Positions 35,901-43,348 of a DNA stretch of 64,000 nt are shown in pieces. Location: assembly GCA_049115575.1 (NCBI GenBank), contig JAGDZU010000004.1, positions 186,001 to 250,000 of the forward strand, given 5' to 3'. The notes beneath the pieces were generated by a model. The model was not told where the DNA came from. It saw only the letters and a program-made list of their open reading frames with translations, and did no database searches. How positions within the stretch are numbered: position 1 is the stretch's first letter; each line of letters begins with the position of its first letter. The DNA is from JAHEKB01 sp049115575 (GTDB lineage Bacteria > Bacteroidota > Bacteroidia > NS11-12g > UBA9320). Position numbers and translations under genes: made by a program.

Positions 35901-36474
35901 GCAAGATGAAAAGCAACCAAGTATAACTATTCTCCTGTTCGGCATAAACAAAATGCAAGGCCTCTACTTCACTAATCTTAGCCGCTCCATTTCTATCGCC
36001 CAATTTGTGGTGATTGAGTTCGGGATAGTATGAAACCAATCTGTCTGACAACTTTTGGTCGTTGGCAATTCTGAAAGCCATATACGAATTCAGCTCATTT
36101 ATAACCAGATAAAAATCATCGCCAAATCGGTAGAAGTGAGAACCTATATTTTTTTGAAACAACTGGCTATCTAAGCCTATTTTGTTACTATTCCAAAATG
36201 CAATACCTGCAGAATCTTTATTAATTACATACCAGGACTTTTTCTTTATCCTATAGGCTTCAGCTGCTTGTTCTGTATTAAATCTCAGCTCAGTCCCTGC
36301 TGTAAACAATTGTTCTGACTCCTTCTCTAGAACATCCACAAACTCGCTAATATCCAGAGTAATGCCCTCAGCGGAATAAAGATCCTTATTAGATTTAGAA
36401 TCAACATATACGGCAATAGCCAGCAGTGCTGCCAACAACCAGATAATGAGCGCTATGTTCTTATTGTATCTCAA
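32932..36474 (-). CDS. NtrY-like giant sensor histidine kinase
   Basis: A 1180-residue kinase. Transmembrane helices near residues 8-24, 185-205, 210-228, 245-275, 290-310, 320-345, 360-380 and 390-420 form a polytopic N-terminal block, followed by a periplasmic sensor region (about 430-690), a helix at about 665-690 and another near 710-735, a second periplasmic loop with a last helix near 870-890, then a HAMP domain. The catalytic part is complete: His971 in Val-Ala-His-Glu-Ile-Lys-Asn-Pro-Leu-Thr-Pro, N box Asn-Leu-Ile-Lys-Asn-Gly-Ile-Gln, and G boxes Asp-Asn-Gly-Lys-Gly and Gly-Met-Gly-Leu-Gly-Leu. The H box is the NtrY type. No response regulator gene is adjacent. Its start overlaps the end of hldD by four bases. 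Confidence 0.88.
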   Translation of the reverse strand: MRYNKNIALIIWLLAALLAIAVYVDSKSNKDLYSAEGITLDISEFVDVLEKESEQLFTAGTELRFNTEQAAEAYRIKKKSWYVINKDSAGIAFWNSNKIGLDSQLFQKNIGSHFYRFGDDFYLVINELNSYMAFRIANDQKLSDRLVSYYPELNHHKLGDRNGAAKISEVEALHFVYAEQENSYTWLLFILLNLVLLALFFLYLKGDKIVWAVVVTVIMLVLDVWMQNWLDGHSVRWHQLFEPQLYASSNILSSLGALVDHILVAIPIVFLFSRLIDRIKNPIWMQFVSYTLLFFASDLVLDLIKSLVLDSNISFNFEDLYGISPYTFIAISAIGLSLFALWAFMLCTRIQDNWRNVKSVVALLLAAVAFVVFQYIDASRSILSLLYPVAAIGIGLLLYLVWKTNRMKMISLYFLSILLASGVILRAELKREKQYIKLHASKLVASQDLRAEYILRSFEDQLAQEFLVPEDYENFNLRKDVVENRIKRLYFSNYLEKYELRLISFDSLGNNINSTTLYSFQDLDKVYNENTKRTISNYFYQINNPTLISGYIAKYENCDINGHYGTTFILLQPRLIQSDFIYPEAFANQKKKELINIEDYSYGIYFNQKLISQKGNYSYSLTDAPAIPSESFGQQWGEYYHFHFTDQGSFHVVLSKKYNVLTNWLSTFTFSFIFMLPIGLILLLLAYVYEPKESLLLDLQGKFLSTRIQVSLTLLLLVGLLLSVYIIINYIRVNYNDNLENQLLKTVKNIGAQFQNQVDLEQKLESEEDRLLLLNEESSGFKVDLNLYSAQGELLSTTKPYLINEEILAPWMNPKAYEKMKGSNYAQLLQQEELEGTDYLSAYVPLFNGKNKVIAYLNIPYFAKNEQLNKQISTILVNVINIYFLLLLAGILVALFISKRISKPLLLIRERFAETGFGAKNELITYHRDDEIGQLVGQYNKMVVELEESARKLAETEREGAWREMAKQVAHEIKNPLTPMKLSIQHLQRAYSQGGAKVDELFEKTSKLLIEQIDSLSKMASEFSSFAKMPEDNYERFDLSEALQGTVDLFTQTKNVKIESSIAKDVFVFADPEQIKRVFNNLIKNGIQSIPEGKEGRVQVRLDKIGELAVAKVKDNGKGISEELGKKIFEPNFSTKTSGMGLGLAISKKIIETAKGKITFKTVLNRGTEFEIIIPLKDED

Positions 36475-37433
36475 TAATATTTATGCGGCACTAAATAGTT
36501 TACAACATAATCTTTCACCGCATCTTCTAAGCTGTAGAATCCTTGATTGTAGCCAGAATCCAATGTTTTATTCATATTGGCTTGAGTATAGTACTGGTAC
36601 TTGTCCCTGATGTCTTCGGGAGTCGGAATAAAATCAATGGCTACTTCTTTATCTAGCGACATGAATATTGCATGAGCCAAATTTAAAAATGTTTCCGCCT
36701 TTCCAGTTCCAGCGTTGTAAATACCTGATTCACCTTGATTCTGATACCAAAACCACATGAGTTTTAATAAATCAATAACGTAAATAAAATCGCGCTCTTG
36801 TTCTCCATCTGCATAATCCTCTCTATGAGATTGGAAAAGTTTTAGTCTTCCGTTCTCTTGAATCTGCTTATATGCATGAAGAACTACGGATGCCATTCTT
36901 CCTTTATGGTACTCATTAGGGCCAAAAACATTGAAGAATTTCAGTCCGGACCAGAAAGGTGGTGTTTCATCCTGGGCTACTGCCCATAGATCAAATTGCA
37001 ATTTGCTCAATCCATAAGGGTTAAGAGGTTTTAGTTGATCCATTTTAGTAGGATCATCGTCAAATCCAACTTCACCTTCTCCATAAGTAGCTGCAGAGGA
37101 TGCATAGATTAAGGGAATATTATAATTCACACACATATTCCAGATGGACTTGCTATAATTCAAATTGAGTTCATCAAATATTCCTTGATCAAATTCTGTG
37201 GTATCTGTTCTGGCTCCCATATGAAAGATCACATCTATCTCTTCATTAATCCCTTCTCGCAGAAAATCCTTGCGGTCCACCTTCTTGATATACTGCTTTC
37301 CTTCTAGATTAGGCCACTTCTCTTCTTTGCTGAAATCATCAACGATGATAATATCATTTCTACCTTGTTGATTTAAGAATGAAAGCATGCAGCTGCCAAT
37401 AAAACCTGCTGCTCCTGTGACTATTATTGCCAT
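36471..37433 (-). CDS. hldD: ADP-L-glycero-D-manno-heptose 6-epimerase
   Basis: A 320-residue extended short-chain dehydrogenase. The Rossmann glycine motif Gly-Ala-Ala-Gly-Phe-Ile-Gly-Ser (residues 7-14) and the catalytic Tyr140-x-x-x-Lys144 with upstream Ser-Ser-Ala-Ala-Thr-Tyr-Gly are present; the Arg-Thr-Asp-Thr-Thr-Glu and Val-Phe-Gly-Pro-Asn-Glu-Tyr segments are typical of HldD/RfaD. It inverts C6 of ADP-heptose for the LPS inner core. Divergent from the PTPS gene, with a shared palindromic promoter at 37466-37480, and followed by the kinase gene with a four-base overlap. Confidence 0.9.
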   Translation of the reverse strand: MAIIVTGAAGFIGSCMLSFLNQQGRNDIIIVDDFSKEEKWPNLEGKQYIKKVDRKDFLREGINEEIDVIFHMGARTDTTEFDQGIFDELNLNYSKSIWNMCVNYNIPLIYASSAATYGEGEVGFDDDPTKMDQLKPLNPYGLSKLQFDLWAVAQDETPPFWSGLKFFNVFGPNEYHKGRMASVVLHAYKQIQENGRLKLFQSHREDYADGEQERDFIYVIDLLKLMWFWYQNQGESGIYNAGTGKAETFLNLAHAIFMSLDKEVAIDFIPTPEDIRDKYQYYTQANMNKTLDSGYNQGFYSLEDAVKDYVVNYLVPHKYY

Positions 37434-37465
37434 TTTGCTCCAAATTTAGTTAATAAGGACTTCCT

Positions 37466-37480
37466 GCAAAGTATATTTGC
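37466..37480. promoter_or_regulatory. Palindromic bidirectional promoter region of hldD and the PTPS gene
   Basis: GCAAA-GTATA-TTTGC is a perfect five-base inverted repeat. Its right arm lies in an exact -7 element for the rightward gene (TATATTTG, 37472-37479) and its left arm, read on the other strand, in a near-consensus element for hldD (TATACTTTG). The two elements overlap, so initiation in one direction should block the other. The leader of the rightward gene would be about nine bases. Confidence 0.5.
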
Positions 37481-37493
37481 ACAGCTAAATCTC

Positions 37494-37919
37494 ATGGCAA
37501 GAAAACGCACGGTGTTTGTTACAAGAAAGATGCATTTCAATGCAGCCCACAAGCTGTATAATCCTTCTTGGTCTGATGAAAAGAACGATGAAGTGTTTGG
37601 CAAATGCGCCAACAGAAATTGGCATGGCCACAATTTCGATCTCTTTGTTACTGTGAAAGGAGACCCAAGTGATGAAACTGGTTTTGTAATGGATCTCAAG
37701 AAATTGAAGGTAATTTTAGATGACAAAGTGGTTTCCAAACTGGATCACTCCAATTTAAACATGGATGTGGATTTTTTATCGGATGTATTGCCTTCCATTG
37801 AAAATATTGCCATTCGAATTTGGGAACAAATTGAGCATGATTTACCAGAAGGTGTAATTCTACATTGTGTTAAATTGTTTGAAACAGAAAATCAGTACGT
37901 AGAGTACTTTGGAGATTAG
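37494..37919 (+). CDS. queD: 6-pyruvoyl-tetrahydropterin synthase/QueD family enzyme
   Basis: A 141-residue pterin enzyme of the T-fold. Zinc ligands are His19 in Ala-Ala-His-Lys-Leu and His44/His46 in His-Gly-His. The catalytic Cys38 is six residues before the first of these, so the motif is C-x5-H-G-H, which is the spacing of true pyruvoyl-tetrahydropterin synthases (PTPS-II), whereas QueD usually has C-x3-H-G-H. The late Glu in Leu-Phe-Glu-Thr-Glu-Asn is present. The enzyme acts on dihydroneopterin triphosphate; product either carboxytetrahydropterin for queuosine or pyruvoyl-tetrahydropterin. I name it queD because annotators do; the spacing leaves this open. Confidence 0.8.
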   Translation: MARKRTVFVTRKMHFNAAHKLYNPSWSDEKNDEVFGKCANRNWHGHNFDLFVTVKGDPSDETGFVMDLKKLKVILDDKVVSKLDHSNLNMDVDFLSDVLPSIENIAIRIWEQIEHDLPEGVILHCVKLFETENQYVEYFGD

Positions 37920-39649
37920 AGTCCCAATTCCTTTTGTTGATCTGCATTTAAAGGTGCAGGCGCATCTATCATAATATCTCTTCCCATATTGTTTTTAGGG
38001 AAAGCAATAACGTCTCTAATAGAATCCGTTCCAGATATGATTGCAGCTAGTCTATCCAATCCAAAAGCAATTCCGCCATGTGGTGGCGCTCCATATTCAA
38101 AGGCATTCATCAAGAAACCAAATTGCGTCTGAGCCTCCTCCTTGCTAAATCCTAGAAGGTCGAACATTCTCGATTGCAATTCTCGATCGTGAATTCTTAT
38201 ACTTCCACCTCCTACTTCCATGCCATTTATCGCCATATCATAAGCATTGGCGCGCACAGCTCCAGGGTCTGAATCCATTAAAGAAATATCCTCGGGTTTT
38301 GGAGAAGTAAATGGGTGATGCATGGCATGCCATCTATTGCTCTCTTCATCGCGCTCCAATAGAGGAAAATCTACGACCCAAACCGCTTTAAACTCATTTG
38401 GCTTTCTCAAACCTTTTTGGTCGGCCACATACAAGCGCAAATCGTTCATTTGCTTGCGTACCACAGAGGTGTCTCCGCTCAACACCAATATTATGTCATT
38501 CTTTTCAGCTTGAGCTGTTGATGTCCATTGGGAAAGTTGATCTTGATCGAAGAATTTATCTACTGAAGATTTGAAACTTCCATCTTCATTCACTCGGCAA
38601 TAAATCAGTCCCTTGGCACCGATTTGTGGTCTTTTTACCCAATCAGTTAAGGCATCTAATTCCTTTCTTGTATAAGAGTTCCCTCCTTTAACGGTAATAG
38701 CTACCACACTTTCAGCATTGTCGAACACACCAAATCCTTGCCCCTTGGTAACTTCATCCATGTCTACCAACTCCATCTCAAAACGCATATCGGGTTTATC
38801 TGAGCCAAATCTCTTTATAGCTTCAGCATAGCTAATTACCGGTATATCACCCAATTCAACTCCGATGGTTGATTTAAATGACTCCCTAATCATGCCTTCA
38901 AAAACTTCCAAAACATCGTCGCGCTCCACAAAACTCATTTCACAGTCTATCTGTGTGAATTCTGGTTGCCTATCTGCTCTAAAATCTTCATCTCTAAAGC
39001 ATTTAACAATCTGGTAATATTTGTCTAAGCCACTTACCATAAGTAGTTGCTTAAAGGTTTGTGGTGATTGAGGGAGTGCATAATACTGCCCCTCGTTCAA
39101 CCTTGAAGGAACTACAAAATCTCGTGCACCTTCCGGGGTACTTTTAATAAGATATGGAGTCTCAACTTCAATGAAGTCAGCTTGATTTAGAAAGTTTCTG
39201 ACCGCTTTGTTCAATTTGTGCCTCAGTACTATCCTATTCTGTATAGGTTGACGGCGCAAATCCAGGTAGCGGTATTTCAATCTGATTTCTTCTCCACCAT
39301 CAGTTTCATCCTCTATAGTAAAAGGGGGAACTTCAGATGAGTTGAGAATTTCCATCTCACTTACTTTTATCTCTATCTCCCCAGTTGGGATGTTTGGATT
39401 CTTATTGCTTCTTTCAATCACCTCACCTTGCGCTTTAATCACGAATTCCCTTCCTAAACTTCGAGCTAAATCATTCAAGTCTGAATTAAGTTCTTCGTTA
39501 AAAGACAATTGGGTAATTCCATAGCGGTCTCGGAGATCCACAAAAGTCATTCCTCCAAAATCTCTTGCAGTTTGTACCCATCCACTAAGTGTTACTTGGG
39601 TTCCAACATCTGATATTCTAAGCTCTCCAGCTGTATGTGTGCGGTGCAT
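37916..39649 (-). CDS. aspS: Aspartate--tRNA ligase
   Basis: A class IIb synthetase of 577 residues from the Met at 39649, which is where family members begin (Met-His-Arg-Thr-His); an upstream in-frame Met at 39694 would add 15 residues with no match. It has the OB-fold anticodon domain (Leu-Ser-Gly-Trp-Val-Gln), motif 2 (Phe-Arg-Asp-Glu-Asp-Phe-Arg-Ala-Asp-Arg-Gln-Pro-Glu-Phe-Thr-Gln), the bacterial insertion domain and motif 3 (Gly-Leu-Asp-Arg-Leu). A -7 element lies 13 bases upstream. Its stop overlaps the stop of the PTPS gene. Confidence 0.96.
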   Translation of the reverse strand: MHRTHTAGELRISDVGTQVTLSGWVQTARDFGGMTFVDLRDRYGITQLSFNEELNSDLNDLARSLGREFVIKAQGEVIERSNKNPNIPTGEIEIKVSEMEILNSSEVPPFTIEDETDGGEEIRLKYRYLDLRRQPIQNRIVLRHKLNKAVRNFLNQADFIEVETPYLIKSTPEGARDFVVPSRLNEGQYYALPQSPQTFKQLLMVSGLDKYYQIVKCFRDEDFRADRQPEFTQIDCEMSFVERDDVLEVFEGMIRESFKSTIGVELGDIPVISYAEAIKRFGSDKPDMRFEMELVDMDEVTKGQGFGVFDNAESVVAITVKGGNSYTRKELDALTDWVKRPQIGAKGLIYCRVNEDGSFKSSVDKFFDQDQLSQWTSTAQAEKNDIILVLSGDTSVVRKQMNDLRLYVADQKGLRKPNEFKAVWVVDFPLLERDEESNRWHAMHHPFTSPKPEDISLMDSDPGAVRANAYDMAINGMEVGGGSIRIHDRELQSRMFDLLGFSKEEAQTQFGFLMNAFEYGAPPHGGIAFGLDRLAAIISGTDSIRDVIAFPKNNMGRDIMIDAPAPLNADQQKELGL

Positions 39650-39662
39650 GTTATAAGAGCTG

Positions 39663-39670
39663 CAAATATA
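39663..39670 (-). promoter_or_regulatory. -7 promoter element for aspS (exact TAnnTTTG)
   Basis: Read on the minus strand this is TATATTTG. It ends 13 bases before the aspS ATG, so the leader would be about eight bases. Confidence 0.5.
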
Positions 39671-39777
39671 TTCTTCTCTATGTTGAGAGCACATAAATCT
39701 ATATTTGATAATTAGTAAATATTATTCTGACCCAACCATAGATTGAAAATTTACGTATATACATATAAACCAACGTC

Positions 39778-41463
39778 ATGAATCAAAAATTACTCATACT
39801 GTTTTGTGCTTTCTTTAGTTCTATGAGCTTATCAGCTCAAACCAACATTCCCGCTCTTATTACCTCAGACCAAGTTTGGACGGTATCTGGTAGCCCTTAT
39901 AATCTTACCCAAAACTGTTATATAGACACAAATGTGATTGTAAAAGTGATGCCTGGAGTTGAAATTAATGGCAGTGCGGGTTTAAGAATATTAATTGATG
40001 GAGAATTTCAGATTTTAGGGAATTCTGATTCTCTTGTTATTTGTGATCAACTGCAGGTAGAATATCAATCAGCGGCTAAACCCTACAATCCTATCCACAA
40101 ACGAGGTGCATATATCAAATATGCTAAGTTCACTGGCAATGGTTCAACTTCTGTAACTTCCATACGAACACGTCAGGTTAGCATATTTGTAGAGTATTGT
40201 ACTTTTATTAATGCTTTTTATGGTATTTCAGGTACGAGCTCTTCAAATAGCACTTTTACATCTGTTTACAACTGTAGCTTTCTAGATTCAACTGGTTATT
40301 CCTATCCTATCAATATGGGTAGCAACGGGGTTATAGATGTTCAAGACTGTTATTTTAATGGAGGTTCTAGTATTTACGCTTATGGCGATATAAATTTTGA
40401 GAGAAACTACGTAGACAACTTTGATAGAGTTTACATAAATAGCTATGAAGGTTGTAACGTGGCCTGTAATACCTTTAAGAATATCCAAAACTCTTTGGAG
40501 TTCAAAATTTACACCAGAGATACATCTCCGGTAAATTCATTTACCAATAACACTTTAGACAGCATAGGGAGATCCAGTATCTATCCCATGTTTAAGTTGT
40601 GGTATCTCAACAGCATTTATAATCTTGGGCAATTCAATGTAAATGGAAATAATTTCCTGCATAACAACGGTTCTTTGGCAAAGGCGGAGATCTATGGCAG
40701 TAATCCATCACCAACCACAAGTACAAGCTTGAATTTTACTGGTAATTATTGGGGTTCTAATGATTCTGCAACTATAGCTAGCTACATAGAAGATTATGCA
40801 GATGATGTCACCATTTTTGGGGAAGTAGATTTTAGCAATTACTTAACATCTGAAAACACAACTTGCCCTCAATCCAGCAGCTGTGAAGCTCTGTTCTATG
40901 TTGCGGTAGACACTACGAACACCTACAACTTATACGTTATTAATAACAGTACTGGCACAACATCCACTACTAGTTATTACTGGACTTTTGGAGACGGCTC
41001 TTCATCAACAGATTCTACTCCGTCTCATTACTACAGTAGCTTTGGCAAATACGAGCTTTGCCTTACTTTAACAGACTCAGCCAATAATTGCATCAGTACC
41101 TATTGTGATAGTATAGGTTTAGATAGCAATGGAAATTTGTTAAAGCAAGATGGATTTAATCTCCAGGTCTTTACTGAAATAGAGCTTATGGGATTAGAGG
41201 ATATGAAAACCATCTCGAGTTTGAATGTATATCCAAACCCCAGCACAGGAATCATACAGTTGGAATATTTCCTCAATACATCTGAAAACACATCTATACA
41301 TGTATTTAATAGCATGGGACAATTGGTGAACAAGCAGAATCATATAGGCATGGTGGGAGAAAATAATATCCAATTTGACTTTAGACACCTGCCAAAAGGT
41401 CTATATATCATCCAAGTCAAGTCAGGAAATGAATCGACAAGTAAACGAATAGTGATACATTAA
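39778..41463 (+). CDS. Type IX-secreted protein with beta-helix, PKD domain and C-terminal sorting domain
   Basis: A 561-residue exported protein. After the signal peptide (to about residue 21) residues 60-330 look like a right-handed beta-helix rich in Asn turns; residues about 375-440 form a PKD domain (Trp-Thr-Phe-Gly-Asp-Gly-Ser then Tyr-Tyr-Ser-Ser-Phe-Gly-Lys-Tyr-Glu-Leu); residues about 478-561 are a Por-secretion C-terminal sorting domain (Val-Tyr-Pro-Asn-Pro-Ser-Thr-Gly, Asn-Ser-Met-Gly-Gln-Leu, Leu-Pro-Lys-Gly-Leu-Tyr-Ile-Ile). It is thus a cell-surface or secreted cargo of the type IX secretion system, whose machinery is not in this window. An ECF sigma gene follows. Confidence 0.85.
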   Translation: MNQKLLILFCAFFSSMSLSAQTNIPALITSDQVWTVSGSPYNLTQNCYIDTNVIVKVMPGVEINGSAGLRILIDGEFQILGNSDSLVICDQLQVEYQSAAKPYNPIHKRGAYIKYAKFTGNGSTSVTSIRTRQVSIFVEYCTFINAFYGISGTSSSNSTFTSVYNCSFLDSTGYSYPINMGSNGVIDVQDCYFNGGSSIYAYGDINFERNYVDNFDRVYINSYEGCNVACNTFKNIQNSLEFKIYTRDTSPVNSFTNNTLDSIGRSSIYPMFKLWYLNSIYNLGQFNVNGNNFLHNNGSLAKAEIYGSNPSPTTSTSLNFTGNYWGSNDSATIASYIEDYADDVTIFGEVDFSNYLTSENTTCPQSSSCEALFYVAVDTTNTYNLYVINNSTGTTSTTSYYWTFGDGSSSTDSTPSHYYSSFGKYELCLTLTDSANNCISTYCDSIGLDSNGNLLKQDGFNLQVFTEIELMGLEDMKTISSLNVYPNPSTGIIQLEYFLNTSENTSIHVFNSMGQLVNKQNHIGMVGENNIQFDFRHLPKGLYIIQVKSGNESTSKRIVIH

Positions 41464-41468
41464 CACAA

Positions 41469-41493
41469 TGCGCCATAATTGATTTATGGCGCA
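41469..41493. promoter_or_regulatory. Perfect hairpin abutting the sigma factor start codon
   Basis: TGCGCCATAA (41469-41478) and TTATGGCGCA (41484-41493) pair perfectly around TTGAT. There is no T tract after it, so it is a poor terminator for the upstream gene. The first candidate ATG of the sigma factor (41494) is the very next base, and 41500 is six bases further. The hairpin could block ribosome entry or be a protein site. Confidence 0.5.
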
Positions 41494-41499
41494 ATGGTT

Positions 41500-42072
41500 A
41501 TGACCGAACAACAACTGATAGAAGGTTGCTTAAAAAAAGACAGACGTTGCCAGAACGCCCTGTATAAGAAATACTACCCTCTGTTGAGCAGTATCGCTTT
41601 GCGATACTGTTCTTCTAGAGAAGACGCCAACGAGCAAATCAATTTCAGTTTTTTGAAAGTACTTCAAAACCTAAAAAAGTATCAAAAAGACAGAAAGCTT
41701 TCAACCTGGATAAGAACTATAATGGTACACCATTTAATAGATGAATATCGCAAGTCTAAAAAGCATATTTCAAGTGTCTATATTGAATTGGATGGCGAAA
41801 GCAATCACGGCTTAGAAATGAACTTGATAGAGAAAAAATATACGGAAGAAGCATTGAGATTTATGCTCAAGAGTCTCCCGGACGTAAGTAGAACCGTGTT
41901 TAATCTTTTTGCAATTGACGGCTATACACATAAAGAAATTGCAGAGATGTTAAGCATTTCTATTGGGACAAGCAAATGGCACGTAAGTGAGGCCCGTACA
42001 AGACTTAAGGCCTTGTTATTAAAACAAGAAGATCGCGAAAAAAAAATGATAGGGATAGGTAATGAAAGATAA
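41500..42072 (+). CDS. ECF-type RNA polymerase sigma factor
   Basis: A sigma-70 family extracytoplasmic function factor of about 190 residues (Met at 41500; a Met at 41494 and a TTG at 41479 are also in frame). Region 2 has Phe-Leu-Lys-Val-Leu-Gln-Asn-Leu-Lys-Lys-Tyr, then Leu-Ser-Thr-Trp-Ile-Arg-Thr-Ile-Met-Val-His-His-Leu-Ile-Asp-Glu; region 4 has Gly-Tyr-Thr-His-Lys-Glu-Ile-Ala-Glu-Met-Leu-Ser-Ile-Ser-Ile-Gly-Thr-Ser. It is preceded by the type IX cargo gene and overlaps the next gene by 11 bases, so both are translated together, the usual arrangement of a sigma factor and its regulator. Confidence 0.9.
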   Translation: MTEQQLIEGCLKKDRRCQNALYKKYYPLLSSIALRYCSSREDANEQINFSFLKVLQNLKKYQKDRKLSTWIRTIMVHHLIDEYRKSKKHISSVYIELDGESNHGLEMNLIEKKYTEEALRFMLKSLPDVSRTVFNLFAIDGYTHKEIAEMLSISIGTSKWHVSEARTRLKALLLKQEDREKKMIGIGNER

Positions 42073-43348
42073 AAACGCCATAGACAAAATTTTTAAAGAG
42101 AATTTAGACCATAAAGGTATGCCTTATTCTCAGGAGAATTGGGACCAAATGGCAGCCTTACTCTCAAAGAATAAAGCTGCTGGTGCTTCATGGTATAAAT
42201 GGGGTGCATTAGCATTGCTAATTATTGGAATATCAACAGTACTATATTTTTCACCTTGGCTTAGAAATAGTAATCCAATTTCCAGCCAAATTGAGAAGAC
42301 TACAGAAGTTGAAACATCTTTAAGCAGCAATAATGCTCTTGCTGAAACCGAGTCTTCTAAAGCGAACTCAATTGATATTGAACATCCGAAAGAAAACCAT
42401 CAAGTCTTTTCGGAAACTGAACGCTCAGCAACTGAGCTTAGAAGGCAAACCATCCAAGCTGCTAAGAGTGATAACTCTGATAGGGATATGGAAATTGCAC
42501 CGCCTATACAGAATGAAGAAATTCAGGTTTTAGATGATTATGACTACTTACTATTGGCTATGAATTCAATTGACCAACTTACTTTCAATTCACCATCTCA
42601 GCAGACCATTGGATTAGCTAAAAAGGCCATCAACTCAAAACGAAAAGCTGTCAATTTCTTTGTCAGCCCTTATTTGGGCCTATACAATTTTTCAAAATCT
42701 CACAATACCGTTAGCCCTTTAAAAGCATATGAAAATCCAAAGAATGGCAGAGACTTTGGCATACAATTACGATTGAGCAGAAACAGTTGGAGCTTGGTAA
42801 CAGGTCTTGCTAGTACTCAGCTTTCTGAGAATACTAACTACCAAGAAAAAGTGAGAACATACAGTTATGATACCACCTTGGTATTAGCTCAAAGAAAATT
42901 TATTCAGAGACCTGATGGCTCCTATATAGCAAGATTAGAAGAGCGTATTGACACAAGTATTGTAGAGCGCGATACTGTTTTCTGCCCAAATTGTGAAGCT
43001 CGTTTTTCATACATAAGTATTCCATTAAATGTCTATTACGAATTGAGAAGAAGCAGAGTAAGCCTCTTTACTCAAGCTGGTTTAACTTTTAACTTTCTTA
43101 GAAGTACCAGCGGGATTTATGCAAATAATGAAAGCAGCAGCGTAATAGATCCTTTGGCAGCTCCAGCAGCATCAAAGCAAACTCTATCAATGAATGCCCT
43201 ACTTGGTGTTAAATACCATTTGAATTCTAAACTGAATGTTCAAATGAGCTATGGTCAAAACTGGAATATTAATTCTATGATGCTCAATTATGAACAAAAA
43301 GCTCAACTCCAACAATTGAGAATTGGAGTGGAGTGGCGAATGTTCTAA
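42062..43348 (+). CDS. Sigma-linked single-pass protein with C-terminal barrel-like domain
   Basis: A 428-residue protein. Residues 1-45 are cytoplasmic with an acidic helical motif (Ile-Asp-Lys-Ile-Phe-Lys-Glu and Asn-Trp-Asp-Gln-Met). One membrane helix lies at about 46-66. A long, Ser/Glu-rich linker spans 70-190, and residues 195-428 have the strand pattern of an outer-membrane beta-barrel (PorT/opacity-like). This is a recurring bacteroidete architecture next to ECF sigma factors. The short N-terminus could bind the sigma factor as an anti-sigma, with the barrel in the outer membrane, so one protein would span the envelope. That role is inferred from position and topology. It starts inside the sigma gene. 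Confidence 0.7.
   Translation: MKDKNAIDKIFKENLDHKGMPYSQENWDQMAALLSKNKAAGASWYKWGALALLIIGISTVLYFSPWLRNSNPISSQIEKTTEVETSLSSNNALAETESSKANSIDIEHPKENHQVFSETERSATELRRQTIQAAKSDNSDRDMEIAPPIQNEEIQVLDDYDYLLLAMNSIDQLTFNSPSQQTIGLAKKAINSKRKAVNFFVSPYLGLYNFSKSHNTVSPLKAYENPKNGRDFGIQLRLSRNSWSLVTGLASTQLSENTNYQEKVRTYSYDTTLVLAQRKFIQRPDGSYIARLEERIDTSIVERDTVFCPNCEARFSYISIPLNVYYELRRSRVSLFTQAGLTFNFLRSTSGIYANNESSSVIDPLAAPAASKQTLSMNALLGVKYHLNSKLNVQMSYGQNWNINSMMLNYEQKAQLQQLRIGVEWRMF

Noticed and set aside
37424..37738. Open frame of 104 codons antisense to the PTPS gene
   Set aside because: The opposite strand encodes a protein with intact zinc and catalytic motifs; the antisense product is a low-complexity Ser/Leu mixture.
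41479..41499. TTG start for the ECF sigma factor
   Set aside because: It would lie inside the loop of the hairpin at 41469-41493, and ATG codons follow at 41494 and 41500.
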